This document shows, piece by piece, positions 9,320-18,477 of a stretch of 57,150 nt of DNA. Position 1 is the first letter of the stretch; every line of letters starts with the position of its first letter. A program made the position numbers and the translations under genes. Origin of the DNA: Vicinamibacteria bacterium (GTDB lineage Bacteria > Acidobacteriota > Vicinamibacteria > Vicinamibacterales > UBA8438). Location: positions 1 through 57,150 of the forward strand of contig JAJEEA010000482.1 of assembly GCA_022821235.1 (NCBI GenBank). Direction: 5' to 3'. Below the pieces are notes generated by a model. It had not been told where the DNA came from, ran no database searches, and was given only the letters and a program-made list of their open reading frames with translations.

Positions 9320-9614
9320 CGAGCCTTCTCCTCGGTGCCGAATCCTCGCTTGCCGCATCCGCCCGGCCTTGGCCGGTCCGCCGGTCGTCGCCCGCCGTTT
9401 CCCGGAACGGCAGGCGGCGCGGAAGTCGAAGTCAGCGCCACCCACCCTGTCGTCGTCGGCCGGCTCAGTTCCGCTCGGCGCCCGACCGGACCCCTCCACA
9501 CATCGTTCCCACGGCGCGGGCTCTTGCCCGGTGCGGTTGATCCGGCGCGTCGATCCTGGCCCGCCAATCGGTGCCCGCGGCTCCGCTTGGCGCCCGCCCG
9601 CAGTCCGCGCCGTT

Positions 9615-11141
9615 CTACGGCGCAGACTCCCGCTCGGGCCCCCGCAGGTCGAAGAGCGGCTCGGCCACCGTCATGCCCGCCCGGTGCGCCTCGGCCGCGG
9701 CGACCACCGCGGCCAGCGCGTCGGGCCGCTCGGCCGCGATGTCGTAACGCTCGCCCGGATCCGCACCGAGGTCGTACAGCAGCGGCGGGTCGTGCTCCAG
9801 CCGGCCGGTCGGGGGGCTGCCCGCGATCCGGCTGCGGTCCGTCGGCTGCATCCACCCCCTGGGGGCGCCGTAGCGGCTCTGGGTCGTGAAATGCGCCTTG
9901 TAGCGGCCCAGCCTGAAAGCGAACAGCTCGCCCATCCGATAGTAGGCCATGGTCTCCCGCGGGGGAGGCCCCGTGCCCAGCAGCACCGGGCTCAGGTCGA
10001 CCCCGTCGATGGGACGGTCGTCGGGCGCCGCGCCGCCCCCGAGGGCGATGGCGGTGGTGAAGAGGTCCATGGCCGAGCCGATGGCCTGGACCACGCCGGG
10101 AGCTATGGTTCCCGGCCACCGGAACAGGCCGGGCACCCGCATGCCGCCCTCGAAGGTCGTCCCCTTGCCGTTCCGCAGCGGGCCGGCCGAGCCCCCGTGC
10201 GACCGGTAGCTGAGCCAGGGGCCGTTGTCGCTCGTGAACACCACCAGGGTCCGCTCCGTCAGCTCGAGGCGCTCGAGCGTCTCGAGCACCTGCCCCACCG
10301 CCCAGTCGATCTCCTCGATGACGTCGCCGTAGACGCCGGCGGCGCTGTGGCCCCGGAAGCCCTCGGAACGGAACAGGGGCATGTGGGGCATGGTGTGGGG
10401 CAGGTACAGGAAGAACGGCCGGTCCCGGTGCGCCTCGATGAACGAGACGGCCTCCGCGGCGTAGCGCCGGGTGACGGTGTGCTGGTCGGCCGGGCGTTCG
10501 ATGACGGTCTCGTCCCGCATGAGGGGGACGTGCCAGTAGTCCGTCCGCGGATGGAACATCGCGGCCCGGCGCGTCGCGCCCGACGGCACCCGCCAGTCCA
10601 TGTCGTTCGAGTAGGGGATGCCGAACCACGAGTCGAAGCCGTGACGGGTCGGCAGGTACTCGGGCAGGTGGCCCAGGTGCCACTTGCCGACGATGCCGGT
10701 GGCGTAGCCCACGTCTCGCAGCGCCTCGGCCAGGGTGATCTCCCCGGCCGGCAGTCCCGCGCGCGAATCGGGGAAGAAGACGCCCTGCCGCCGCCCGAAC
10801 ATCCCGCTCCGCAGGTGGATGCGGCCCGTCAGCAGGGCCGCCCGGCTCGGCGAGCACACCGGCGCCTGGCTGTAGAAGCTGGTCCACCGCTGCCCCTCGG
10901 CCGCCATGCGGTCGAGGTGAGGGGTGCGGATGGTGGGGTGGCCGTACGACCCCAGGTCGCCCCAGCCCAGGTCGTCGGTGGTGATGATGACGATGTTGGG
11001 CGGCCGGTCCTCGCCCGGCTGGCCGGCGGTCGCGCCGGCGAGAGCGGCCCCGCGGCTCGACGCCGCGAGCAGGGTGAGGCCGCAGACCGCGGCCAGCCGG
11101 GCTCTTCGGCGGCTCGGGGCCGCATTCCTGCTTTCGGGCAT
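9615..11141 (-). CDS. Sulfatase, arylsulfatase A-like, exported
   Basis: Encodes 508 residues. The chosen ATG at 11141 gives a signal sequence (arginine-rich start, then LAAVCGLTLLAASS). NIVIITTDDLGWGDLGSYG supplies the metal-binding Asp pair near residues 56-57. The sulfatase signature CSPSRAALLTGR has Cys96, which must be oxidised to formylglycine for activity. GKWHLGHLPEYLPTRHGFD and FTSDNGPW carry further active-site Lys, His, Asp and Asn residues. The frame is open further upstream to 11372, but that part is arginine-rich and not protein-like. No formylglycine-generating enzyme gene lies nearby. The substrate could be a sulfated polysaccharide or aryl sulfate. Confidence 0.93.
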   Translation of the reverse strand: MPESRNAAPSRRRARLAAVCGLTLLAASSRGAALAGATAGQPGEDRPPNIVIITTDDLGWGDLGSYGHPTIRTPHLDRMAAEGQRWTSFYSQAPVCSPSRAALLTGRIHLRSGMFGRRQGVFFPDSRAGLPAGEITLAEALRDVGYATGIVGKWHLGHLPEYLPTRHGFDSWFGIPYSNDMDWRVPSGATRRAAMFHPRTDYWHVPLMRDETVIERPADQHTVTRRYAAEAVSFIEAHRDRPFFLYLPHTMPHMPLFRSEGFRGHSAAGVYGDVIEEIDWAVGQVLETLERLELTERTLVVFTSDNGPWLSYRSHGGSAGPLRNGKGTTFEGGMRVPGLFRWPGTIAPGVVQAIGSAMDLFTTAIALGGGAAPDDRPIDGVDLSPVLLGTGPPPRETMAYYRMGELFAFRLGRYKAHFTTQSRYGAPRGWMQPTDRSRIAGSPPTGRLEHDPPLLYDLGADPGERYDIAAERPDALAAVVAAAEAHRAGMTVAEPLFDLRGPERESAP

Positions 11142-11470
11142 CGGCGCATTATAGTACGGCAACCTGCTGCTCGCCGCAGGGCCGGTCGCCGCCGCGGCGG
11201 GCGCGCGTCCGCGGCGTGTCGATCGGGGTGCGGAGTCGCCGCAAGCCGCAGGACCGCACCGGCATCGCGAGCCGCGGGGCGCCGTTGCCCGAGACGTCGC
11301 CTTCGCCCCGGTGGGCGGCCGGCAGCGGGCCGGATTCCTGACCGACCGGAGGCTCGCGGCCGGCCGCCGCACCGAGCCGCGGCCCGAATCATGGCGCGCC
11401 GTCGGCGTTCCATGCCGACGCGCCGATTCGAGGATGCCGGGCGGCTTGCGAAAGGCGAGGGGAGGGAGCC
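11142..11470. other. Intergenic region between divergent sulfatase and exported-protein genes
   Basis: About 330 bases separate the two divergently transcribed genes, so promoters for both must lie here. I see a TATAGTA-like stretch near 11151, but no clear -35/-10 pair, operator or small gene. GGAGGGA just before 11471 is the ribosome binding site of the right-hand gene. Confidence 0.5.
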
Positions 11471-12379
11471 ATGCGACGGTTCGGACGGGTCTTCTGTTGC
11501 TTGGTGCTCCTGGCGCTGGCCGGGATTCTCGGTGCGCCTCCGGCGGCGGGGCAGCAGGTGGAGCGGATCTGGTTCGACCCGCCTCAGGACCGGACCACGT
11601 GGCACCGCGGCGACGTGGTGAAGGCCCGGATCGTTCCCACCGTGCCGATCCCGGCGTCAGGCAGTCATCCGGAGCTGGAGCTGATCATCGGCGAGAACAC
11701 CCGGAAGGTCGAAGGCCGCCTCTACCAGAACGGCAGCCGGGCCCAGTTCTACTACACGGTCCAGAGTGACGATGCCGCCGTCCCCGACGAAGTCCGGATG
11801 GCCAGGGTGTCGCTGGGCGGTTTCGAGGTCGACCTGAGCGGCTTCACCCCCACCGAGGGCCCCTACGCGGTCGACGGCAGCTCTGCCGGCGTGCCGCCGG
11901 TCATCGACGGTTTCGGGCTCAGCTCGTTCTTCGTACCGCCCGGCAACGTGTACCGCCCCGGCGACGAGATCTACTGGTTCGTCCGGTTCCACAAGGAAGT
12001 CACGGTGGGCGGGGCGCCCGTGCTGGCGCAGCGCATCGGCGAAGACCTGCGGGAGGCGCGCTATCGTCCCGACGTCCGGACGCTCGGGAACAGCGTGCTC
12101 TACTTCACTTATACCGTGCAGGAGGGCGACTGCGACACGGACGGGGTCGGCCTTCCCGCCGACGCGATCAGCGGCGGCTCCATCCGCGAGGCCGACGGCT
12201 CGCGCGCCGCCGACACGTCGCACCCCGAGCAGGACCCGGCGAGGGACCTGCAGGCCGACGCCGTCCGGACGGTGGCCTGCGCGACGGTGCCGGCTCTCCC
12301 GGCCCCCTGGCTGGCCCTGCTGGCGTCGCTCCTGCTGGCCACGGGCGCGCATCTCGTCCGGCAGCGGCGCCTGGCCTGA
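11471..12379 (+). CDS. Exported Ig-like protein with C-terminal membrane anchor of the IPTL/PEP-CTERM style
   Basis: Encodes 302 residues. It begins with a signal peptide (FCCLVLLALAGILGAPPAAG). The body looks like all-beta, bacterial Ig-type domains (VYRPGDEIYWFVRFHKEVTV and LGNSVLYFTYTVQEGD). The C-terminus is VPALPAPW, then a hydrophobic helix and RQRRLA. That tripartite tail (proline motif, transmembrane segment, basic cluster) resembles the sorting signals recognised by exosortase/archaeosortase-like systems, such as IPTL-CTERM; no exosortase gene is in the window. The start has GGAGGGA 3-9 bases upstream. It is followed by a strong hairpin. The exact domain family is not recognised. Confidence 0.7.
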   Translation: MRRFGRVFCCLVLLALAGILGAPPAAGQQVERIWFDPPQDRTTWHRGDVVKARIVPTVPIPASGSHPELELIIGENTRKVEGRLYQNGSRAQFYYTVQSDDAAVPDEVRMARVSLGGFEVDLSGFTPTEGPYAVDGSSAGVPPVIDGFGLSSFFVPPGNVYRPGDEIYWFVRFHKEVTVGGAPVLAQRIGEDLREARYRPDVRTLGNSVLYFTYTVQEGDCDTDGVGLPADAISGGSIREADGSRAADTSHPEQDPARDLQADAVRTVACATVPALPAPWLALLASLLLATGAHLVRQRRLA

Positions 12380-12380
12380 G

Positions 12381-12428
12381 GTCCGCGGCCTTCGCGGCCG
12401 CTCGGGAACGAGCGGCGAGCGCGCGGAC
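12381..12428 (+). terminator. Strong nested hairpin after the anchored exported protein
   Basis: Immediately after the stop codon, CCGCTCG (12398-12404), GGAA loop, CGAGCGG (12409-12415) form a perfect 7-bp stem. GTCCGCG (12381-12387) and CGCGGAC (12422-12428) can close an outer stem. There is no T tract, so this is not a classical intrinsic terminator, but many GC-rich genomes use such U-less hairpins. Confidence 0.5.
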
Positions 12429-12579
12429 GGCGGCGTTCCGGCTTCGGACGGGCGCACCATAGCGGCGGCGCCCGGGGGTGTTGGGGTGTGGGCGTTCGCC
12501 CCCGCGGCAGCCGCCGGTTCTCCGGGTGGGAGCCGCTGGCCACACGGGTGCGGCAGGGGCGCGATGCGAGGGATTTGAC

Positions 12580-13485
12580 ATGACGATGCTGACGAGACGG
12601 GAATGGCACAAGCTGTTGGCGGCTGGCCTGCTGGCCGGCGCGTCCGGCCGTGCGCCGCGGGCGCGGGGCGGGCAGGCGGAGCCGGGCGGCGAGTCGCGCA
12701 TCCGCGGCGTGCTCATCGGGGTGCAGAGCTACAGCTTCCGCGACCGCGACCTGCAGGGCCTCATCGACGGCCTGCGCGCCGTCGGCGTCACGAGCTGCGA
12801 GCTGTGGCAGGGGCACGTCGAGCCCCGCGAGCTCGGCGGCCGCGACGCCCGCGAAGACATGCGGCGCTGGCGGCTGACGGTCCCCCTCGACCACTTCCGG
12901 TCCATCCGCGAGCGCTTCGAGCAGGCCGGCCTGACCCTGAACTCCTACAACATCAGCTTCCAGGACCACTACTCGGACGACGAGATCGACCGCGGCTTCG
13001 AGATGGCCAAGGCCCTCGGGGCGCCTGCCATCACCGCGTCGGCCCACGTCAACAGCGTGCCCCGCATCGCGCGCATGGCCGCCGCCCACGACATGCCCGT
13101 GGCCGTGCACAACCACTCGACGATCGACGCCAACGAGTTCTCGAGCCCCGCCCAGTTCGCGGCCGCGGTGGCCCAGGGCGACGGCCGGTCCATCACCGTC
13201 AACCTCGACATCGGGCACTTCGTGGCCGCCAATCACGACCCCGTCGCGTGGCTGCGCGACCACCACGACCAGGTCACGACCCTCCACCTCAAGGACCGCC
13301 GCCGCAACCAGGGCCCGAACGTCCCGTGGGGCGAGGGCGACGTCCCCATCGCCGAGGTCCTCCACCTGGTGCGCGACGAGGGGTGGGACATCCCCTGCAA
13401 CATCGAGTACGAGTACCGTGGCGGCGACACCGTTGAGGAGGTGCGCCGCTGCTTCGAGTACAGCCGCGCCGCGCTGGAGGCGTGA
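12580..13485 (+). CDS. Exported sugar phosphate isomerase/epimerase-like TIM-barrel protein
   Basis: Encodes 301 residues from the ATG at 12580. The N-terminus TRREWHKLLAAGLLAGASG is a plausible twin-arginine signal. The body matches the AP-endonuclease-family-2 / xylose-isomerase-like TIM barrel: GVQSYSFRDRDLQGLIDGLR near the start, VAVHNHS, NLDIGHF, LHLKDRRRN and IEYEY contribute the metal-binding His, Asp and Glu residues expected for this fold. Such exported members are common next to oxidoreductases in soil and marine bacteria and probably act on modified sugars. It is codirectional with the preceding exported-protein gene. The precise reaction cannot be told. Confidence 0.85.
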   Translation: MTMLTRREWHKLLAAGLLAGASGRAPRARGGQAEPGGESRIRGVLIGVQSYSFRDRDLQGLIDGLRAVGVTSCELWQGHVEPRELGGRDAREDMRRWRLTVPLDHFRSIRERFEQAGLTLNSYNISFQDHYSDDEIDRGFEMAKALGAPAITASAHVNSVPRIARMAAAHDMPVAVHNHSTIDANEFSSPAQFAAAVAQGDGRSITVNLDIGHFVAANHDPVAWLRDHHDQVTTLHLKDRRRNQGPNVPWGEGDVPIAEVLHLVRDEGWDIPCNIEYEYRGGDTVEEVRRCFEYSRAALEA

Positions 13486-13534
13486 GAGACAGCAGCTTCC
13501 CGTCCTGAGACTGTGCGGGCAAAGGAGGAAGAGC

Positions 13535-14059
13535 ATGGAGAACACGGCCGCGAATCGCCGTTGCGCTTCGATAGCCTCGGTGTTGCTCGCGATGGCCTTT
13601 GGCGTGACGGCCAGCCATGTCGGTGCCCAGCCCAGAGAGTACATGAAGAAGCCTTCACCCGAAGAACTCTACGTGGCCTTCTCCGAGGGCATCCAGTGCC
13701 CGGTCCCCCTGGAGCACGTGGTGAACAGCGCACTGGTGCGTTCCCGGATACGCCGCAAACCAACATGGGTCTACGATGAAACAGTGTTGTTTGCGAACGT
13801 CCGATGCATGGAGACACGAAGCTTGAATGGAAGAGTGACTGGACTCGTGTATAGCGTCGACGTTTCGTTTGGAGCTTTTGTTCGTTCAGAGCCCGGAGCT
13901 GAGTATTCATTTGATCCCGTCAGAATCGATGTGGGAAAGTACGGAGCAATGGGAACGACGAGCCTAGACGACCCCGGTCGTCAGTTTCTTGAGAATAGTT
14001 TGCGCGATCAGGTAGAAAGCGCTCTCGTCGACTACCTGCGGGCCAATTTTGATCTGTGA
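13535..14059 (+). CDS. Secreted hypothetical protein, lower GC than neighbours
   Basis: Encodes 174 residues from an ATG preceded by AAAGGAGGAAGAGC, an excellent ribosome binding site. An N-terminal signal peptide ends near SHVGAQ. The mature part begins PREYMKKPSPEELYVAFSEG and contains two conserved-looking cysteines (IQCPVPLEH and ANVRCMETR). The codon use has clearly more A/T in the second half than flanking genes. I do not recognise the family. The next gene starts shortly after the stop on the same strand, and the pair may form a transferred two-gene unit. Confidence 0.7.
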   Translation: MENTAANRRCASIASVLLAMAFGVTASHVGAQPREYMKKPSPEELYVAFSEGIQCPVPLEHVVNSALVRSRIRRKPTWVYDETVLFANVRCMETRSLNGRVTGLVYSVDVSFGAFVRSEPGAEYSFDPVRIDVGKYGAMGTTSLDDPGRQFLENSLRDQVESALVDYLRANFDL

Positions 14060-14117
14060 CCTTCAGGCGCATCTTGTCGGGGCGCTGCAAGGTTCCGCGG
14101 CATGGCCGGCACGCAGT

Positions 14118-15170
14118 ATGTCCTTGAGGGTGGAACGGACCATCACCTACGCGAATTTATTTGCGGGGGGAGTCTTCAGTATGTCCGCTACCGTATCAGG
14201 TGCCGCATACATTCACGACGAAGATGTGAATCCCGACAAGCACATCGATGCGAATAGAATGGATGAAGCCATGGTCGCACTCGTCAATCGTGCGACCGTG
14301 GTTCTCGAGGAGACTTGCGCAGGCTATACCTATGCTCAGATGAGAGTCATAGAAGCTTCTCTGACGTCTGCGATGGCGTCGCATCGTGCCGTACGTGCGG
14401 CCCTTGCGTCGGGCCACGAGAATCCAACGTCGGTGGACGCATTGGCGTTAGCCCGCATTCCACTCGAGGGCCTCTACAATACCTGCCTGTTCACTGAGTC
14501 TAGCGACTGGATTAACCAGTACTTGCGCGATGATTGGAAGAAGCAGTACATACAGTTCTTGCTCCAGAGAGAAGAAACAAAGAACTTGCCGAGATTTTCA
14601 GACTTCTCTGAGACAGGTCTGAGTGACCTGATGAAGCTGGGCGATCTGGTTGGTGTATCGCAGGAAGAAGTGGCTACAATAAACCATGAACAACTTGGAA
14701 ACCCGCCACCGAACGGCAGGCACAGAATCAAACCCTTTCCGACCCCTGGACGAGCCATGGGAATTCTCGAGGAGGGGAGCGATAAACGAAGAATGCTCGA
14801 GCGTCTCCACTACGAGTATGTATTCCTTTGCACTTTTGTTCATGGCCTTTCCACTGCGTCTTTCTTCAAGATTACGTTTGACAGTACTTCACGGTTCAGG
14901 AGCCTCTGGGGAGAGGGAGAACTGGTTGATACGTTCCACAAAACCGTGGCCACCCGCGCGTATTTCGCGAGTCGCTTGGGCGTGGTGCAAACTGCGGCGG
15001 AGATTGCAGTCTTGTACCCGGGAGACGTTGAGTTGAGGGCGGGTCTGGCGAGCGCGTGGGAAGAGATGTCGAGAGATTCCCTCCTTGGCAAAGCTGTTTG
15101 GGAGCTACGGACCAAGAAGTTGCTTGGTGTTGTCGAGGGATCCCAGCGGGCGGGAACGGAGCGCGGCTGA
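14118..15170 (+). CDS. Hypothetical helical protein in a low-GC patch
   Basis: Encodes 350 residues from the ATG at 14118 (MSLRVERTITYANLF); an in-frame TTG at 14049 overlapping the previous stop is an alternative. The sequence is rich in predicted helix: LVNRATVVLEETCAGYTYAQMRVIEASL, ARIPLEGLYNTCLFTESSDW, then LERLHYEYVFLCTFVHGLS. The last block, with a Tyr/His-rich helix, resembles uncharacterised DUF5677-like proteins, but I would not assign it. Base composition is far less GC-rich than the backbone, suggesting horizontal transfer together with the secreted protein gene just upstream. Confidence 0.65.
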   Translation: MSLRVERTITYANLFAGGVFSMSATVSGAAYIHDEDVNPDKHIDANRMDEAMVALVNRATVVLEETCAGYTYAQMRVIEASLTSAMASHRAVRAALASGHENPTSVDALALARIPLEGLYNTCLFTESSDWINQYLRDDWKKQYIQFLLQREETKNLPRFSDFSETGLSDLMKLGDLVGVSQEEVATINHEQLGNPPPNGRHRIKPFPTPGRAMGILEEGSDKRRMLERLHYEYVFLCTFVHGLSTASFFKITFDSTSRFRSLWGEGELVDTFHKTVATRAYFASRLGVVQTAAEIAVLYPGDVELRAGLASAWEEMSRDSLLGKAVWELRTKKLLGVVEGSQRAGTERG

Positions 15171-15309
15171 TCTCTTGGGCGGGTGCTGCGGATAGGCGTG
15201 CCTTGGAGGGCGTTGGGCAGGCGCCGGGCGTGGCGATTGAGGCGGACCATAGTGGCGATACGGTAGACTGGCTGCGGAGGCCGGAGGCAGACATAGAGGA
15301 CGTCACCCC

Positions 15310-16527
15310 ATGACCCCACTGACCCGCGCGAAGCTCTCGGCCATGATGTTCCTGCAGTTCTTCGTGTGGGGCGCGTGGTCGGTTCCCCTCGGGACGTATC
15401 TCGGCGAGGCGCTCGCGTTCCCGGGGCAGCAGATCGGGCTGGTGTTCGGGACGACCGCCGTCGCCGCGATGATCTCGCCGTTCTTCGTGGGGATGGTCGC
15501 CGACCGCTGGTTCGCGACCGAGAAGCTGCTGGCGGGCCTGCACGTCGCGGGCGGGGCGGTGCTCTTCCTCGCGTCCACCCGCACGACGTTCCCGGCTGTT
15601 TACGGGGTGCTGCTGCTCTACGCGCTCTGCTACATGCCGACCCTGGCCCTGACCAACTCGCTGTCGTTCCGGCAGATGGTCGAGCCGGCCCGCGAGTTCC
15701 CGCCCATCCGGGTGCTGGGCACCATCGGCTGGATCGTGGCCGGCCTCGCGGTGGGGTTCCTGCGCCTCGAGGACACCCAGCGGCCGATGCAGATCGCGGC
15801 CGCCGCCTCCGTCGTGCTCGGCCTGTACTGCCTGCTGCTGCCGCACACGCCGCCGAAGAAGGCGGCGGCCCGGGTCACCGCGCGGGACGTCCTCGGGCTC
15901 GACGCCCTGCGCCTGCTGCGCGAGCCGTCGTTCGCGGTGTTCGTGGTCGGCTCGATGCTGCTGTGCGTCCCCCTGCAGTTCTACTACGCGTTCGCCAACC
16001 CGTTCCTCAACGAGATCGGGGTGGTCAACGCGGCCGGCAAGATGACCCTGGGGCAGATGTCCGAGATCGGGTTCATGCTGGCGATGCCGTTCTTCTTCCG
16101 GCGGCTGGGCGTGAAGGGGATGCTGCTCGTCGGCATGGCCGCGTGGGTCGCCCGCTACCTGCTCTTCGCGTGGGGCGACAACGGGTCGCTGGTGTGGATG
16201 CTCTACGGCGGCATCCTGTTGCACGGCATCTGCTACGACTTCTTCTTCGTGACGGGGCAGATCTACGTCGACGAGAAGGCCCCGCCGGACCTGCGGGCGG
16301 CGGCGCAGGGCCTCATCGCGTTCGTCACCCTCGGGGTCGGCATGTTCGTCGGGTCGTGGCTGTCGGGGCTCGTCGTCGATCTCTACGTGGAGGGGGCCGG
16401 CCACGCGTGGGGCCGCATCTGGATCGTGCCGGCGGTGTGGGCGGCGGCGGTGCTGGCGCTGTTCGCCCTGTTCTTCCGGACCCGGCCCGCCGGTCCCGCC
16501 CCCGCGGCGGCCTCGGCGGCGGCGTGA
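15310..16527 (+). CDS. MFS transporter of the nucleoside:proton symporter type
   Basis: Encodes 405 residues with about 12 hydrophobic segments. The start [31 protein letters not shown] matches the NupG/XapB nucleoside transporter family, in which QFFxWGxWxxxLGxYL is characteristic. The loop [18 protein letters not shown] is the MFS loop-2 motif. [33 protein letters not shown] near residue 300 is another family block. It likely imports nucleosides or related compounds with protons. The stop codon overlaps the ATG of the VOC gene (TGATG), so the two are coupled. No close regulator gene is seen. Confidence 0.85.
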   Translation: MTPLTRAKLSAMMFLQFFVWGAWSVPLGTYLGEALAFPGQQIGLVFGTTAVAAMISPFFVGMVADRWFATEKLLAGLHVAGGAVLFLASTRTTFPAVYGVLLLYALCYMPTLALTNSLSFRQMVEPAREFPPIRVLGTIGWIVAGLAVGFLRLEDTQRPMQIAAAASVVLGLYCLLLPHTPPKKAAARVTARDVLGLDALRLLREPSFAVFVVGSMLLCVPLQFYYAFANPFLNEIGVVNAAGKMTLGQMSEIGFMLAMPFFFRRLGVKGMLLVGMAAWVARYLLFAWGDNGSLVWMLYGGILLHGICYDFFFVTGQIYVDEKAPPDLRAAAQGLIAFVTLGVGMFVGSWLSGLVVDLYVEGAGHAWGRIWIVPAVWAAAVLALFALFFRTRPAGPAPAAASAAA

Positions 16528-17006
16528 TGCGGACGGCGAGGACGAGACGCATGCAGGACAGGACGCGGTTCTTTCCGTTTCTGCGGTACGAGGACGCCCC
16601 CGCGGCGTTCGAGTGGCTGCATCGGGCGTTCGGGTTCGAGAAGCAGATGCTCGTCCCGGGGCCGAAGGGGACCATCGCCCACGCGCAACTGCGCTACGGG
16701 GGGAGCGTGGTCATGATCGGCACGGCCGACGACGACTTCATGAACATGAAGAGCCCGAAGGCGGTGGGCGCGGTCACGCAGGGGATCTACGTGCAGGTGG
16801 ACGACGTCGACGCCCACCACGCGCGGGCGAAGGCGGCGGGGGCGGAGATCGTCATGGGGCCCGAGGACACGGAGTACGGCTCGCGCGAGTACGCGGCTCG
16901 CGACCCCGAGGGGCATTTCTGGAGCTTCGGGACCTACGGGCCCGAGACCGGCTCGGCCGCGGAAGGCGGGCCCGGGGCCGAGGCGGGCCACGGATCCGAG
17001 CCGTAG
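16527..17006 (+). CDS. VOC superfamily (glyoxalase/bleomycin-resistance-like) protein
   Basis: Encodes 159 residues if the ATG overlapping the transporter stop is used, or 151 from the ATG at 16551. FFPFLRYEDAPAAFEWLHRAFGFEKQ is the typical first beta-alpha-beta-beta unit, and AQLRYGGSVVMIG gives one half of the vicinal-oxygen-chelate pattern. VQVDDVDAHHARAKAAGAEIVMGPEDTEYGSREYAARDPEGHFW is the second half, ending in the conserved DPEGHxW. These proteins bind a metal or small molecules; the activity is unassigned. The coupling with a nucleoside-type transporter suggests a shared substrate but is only contextual. Confidence 0.85.
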   Translation: MRTARTRRMQDRTRFFPFLRYEDAPAAFEWLHRAFGFEKQMLVPGPKGTIAHAQLRYGGSVVMIGTADDDFMNMKSPKAVGAVTQGIYVQVDDVDAHHARAKAAGAEIVMGPEDTEYGSREYAARDPEGHFWSFGTYGPETGSAAEGGPGAEAGHGSEP

Positions 17007-17220
17007 AACGGCGCGGGTTCCCGGAGGGTCGGTTGGACGCCGACCGGACGCCGCGGCGCGACCTTTCGGTCACGTTGGAGCTTCGCCGGCGCGAGACGCC
17101 CGCGGCGCCATCGGCGGGGCGGGAATGCGCGCCCGGCGCGGCGCGGGTTCTTGCAGGGGTGGGTTGGGCGCCACACGGAGCCGTCAGGCGCCGGTTGGCG
17201 GGCCAGGAAGGAGCGATTCG

Positions 17221-18042
17221 TTGACAGCGTTGCGGAACACGTCGTGCGCGTTCATCGGGGCCGGGGCCATGGGCGAGGCGATGATCGGCGGCCTCGTACA
17301 CCACGACCTCGTCTCCCCGGAGGCGGTCACCGCGTCGGACCCGCACGAGAGCCGGCGGAGCGCGGTGAAGGAGCGGTTCGGGGTGCGCACCACCGGCGAC
17401 AACCGCGACGCGGCCCGCGGGGCCGACCTCGTGGTGCTGTCGGTCAAGCCGCAGATGCTGTCGGCGGTCTGCGACGAGCTGCGGGGGACGCTCCGGCCGG
17501 GGGCCCTGGTCATCTCCATCGTGGCGGGGGGCCGCATCGCAACCATCGCCGGTGGCCTCGGGCACGACGCGATCGTGCGGACCATGCCCAACACCCCGGC
17601 CCAGGTCGGCGAGGGGATGACGGTGTGGACCGCGACCGACGCGGTGTCGGCCGTGCAGCGCGAGCAGACCGGGGCCCTGCTCGGCGCGCTGGGAAAGCAC
17701 CTGTACGTGGGCGACGAGGGGTTCCTGGACAAGGCCACCGCGGTCAGCGGAAGCGGCCCCGCCTACGTCTTCCTGTTGATCGAGGCGCTGATCGACGCCG
17801 CCGTCCACCTCGGCTGGTCACGCGCCTCGGCCCAGGAGATGGTCATCCAGACCGTGATCGGCGCCGCCGCCTACGCGCGGGAGACGGCGCTGCACCCGGC
17901 CGAGCTGCGGAACCGCGTGACGTCGCCCGGCGGGACCACCGCCGACGCGCTCTACCAGTTGGAGGAGGGCGGCTTCCGCACCGTGCTGTCGAAGGCGGTG
18001 TCGGCCGCTTACCGCCGCAGCGTGGAGCTGGGGGGCGGATAG
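17221..18042 (+). CDS. proC: Pyrroline-5-carboxylate reductase
   Basis: Encodes 273 residues from a TTG start at 17221, which has AGGAAGGAG about 8 bases upstream and places FIGAGAMGEAMIGGL (Rossmann dinucleotide motif) right at the N-terminus as in the family. SVKPQM, RTMPNTPAQVGEG and AVSGSGPAYVFLLIEALIDA are the classical ProC signatures, and VTSPGGTTADALYQLEEGGFR is the C-terminal dimerisation block. The enzyme makes the last step of proline synthesis, using NAD(P)H in the cytoplasm. Length fits the family (about 270). The 200-base gap upstream contains a degenerate direct repeat (17008-17053 and 17137-17193, both starting GGCGCGGGTT). Confidence 0.95.
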   Translation: MTALRNTSCAFIGAGAMGEAMIGGLVHHDLVSPEAVTASDPHESRRSAVKERFGVRTTGDNRDAARGADLVVLSVKPQMLSAVCDELRGTLRPGALVISIVAGGRIATIAGGLGHDAIVRTMPNTPAQVGEGMTVWTATDAVSAVQREQTGALLGALGKHLYVGDEGFLDKATAVSGSGPAYVFLLIEALIDAAVHLGWSRASAQEMVIQTVIGAAAYARETALHPAELRNRVTSPGGTTADALYQLEEGGFRTVLSKAVSAAYRRSVELGGG

Positions 18043-18051
18043 GGCCCGCCC

Positions 18052-18150
18052 CTACTTCTTCTCCTTCTTGCCGACGAGCACGAAGATCATCACGATGTGG
18101 AGCAGGAACGCTCCCGCGGTGGTGAGCAGCACCAACAGGATCGGGTTCAT
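18052..18150 (-). CDS. Very small single-pass membrane protein, 32 residues
   Basis: A short open frame on the minus strand, convergent with proC and ending 9 bases from its stop. It starts with ATG at 18150, preceded by GGGAGGAC at a good distance. The product begins MNPILLVLLTTAGAF, continues through a hydrophobic helix of about 22 residues, and ends in the lysine-rich tail GKKEKK. This layout (short lumenal N-end, one helix, basic cytoplasmic tail) is that of small membrane regulators or subunits. The ribosome binding site and the clean amphipathic pattern support a real gene; no family is recognised. Confidence 0.6.
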   Translation of the reverse strand: MNPILLVLLTTAGAFLLHIVMIFVLVGKKEKK

Positions 18151-18289
18151 CGACTAGGTCCTCCCGGAGCCGGCGCCAGGCCGGAACGCACGCTTGATGA
18201 AACGAACGGGCAGACTGAAGCACGCCGGGAGTCTCGCCACCGGCCGCCTTGCGGCGATGAGCGGATCTTCACGGCACGCGCATTGTATC

Positions 18290-18308
18290 CGGTTCGGCCG
18301 CCGAACCG
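18290..18308. terminator. Hairpin downstream of the AAA-ATPase/nuclease gene
   Basis: CGGTTCGG (18290-18297), CCG loop, CCGAACCG (18301-18308) is a perfect 8-bp stem. It lies about 140 bases beyond the minus-strand gene that ends at 18448 and upstream of the 32-residue membrane protein. It may end transcription from the right. Confidence 0.4.
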
Positions 18309-18382
18309 TTCCCGATTTCACGCAAGGCCGACCGCCGGACTCCCTACGGACCAGGCGTCTGAACCCGTTCCAAGGCGCCGGC

Positions 18383-18477
18383 GCCTGGTCGCGGGCGCAG
18401 ATGCCTGGTCACGGCGCAGACGCTTGGTTTGCGGCGCAGACGCCCGCTCACGGCGCAGACGCCTGGTCGCCGGTGCG
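18383..18477. repeat. Tandem repeat of the 3' end of the AAA-ATPase/nuclease gene
   Basis: About five imperfect units of 19-20 bp start at 18383, 18403, 18422, 18442 and 18461, each of the type GCCTGGTCACGGCGCAGAC. The real stop codon of the minus-strand gene (TGA, complement at 18448-18450) lies inside the fourth unit, so the last codons of the gene are part of the repeating unit and are echoed downstream. Confidence 0.8.

Noticed and set aside
7019-9889. 956-residue open frame on the plus strand
   Set aside because: Lies opposite the PQQ dehydrogenase and PagL genes and has no protein-like motifs.
18383-18477. Possible CRISPR-like repeat
   Set aside because: Units are adjacent, degenerate and overlap a coding end; no spacers and no cas genes.
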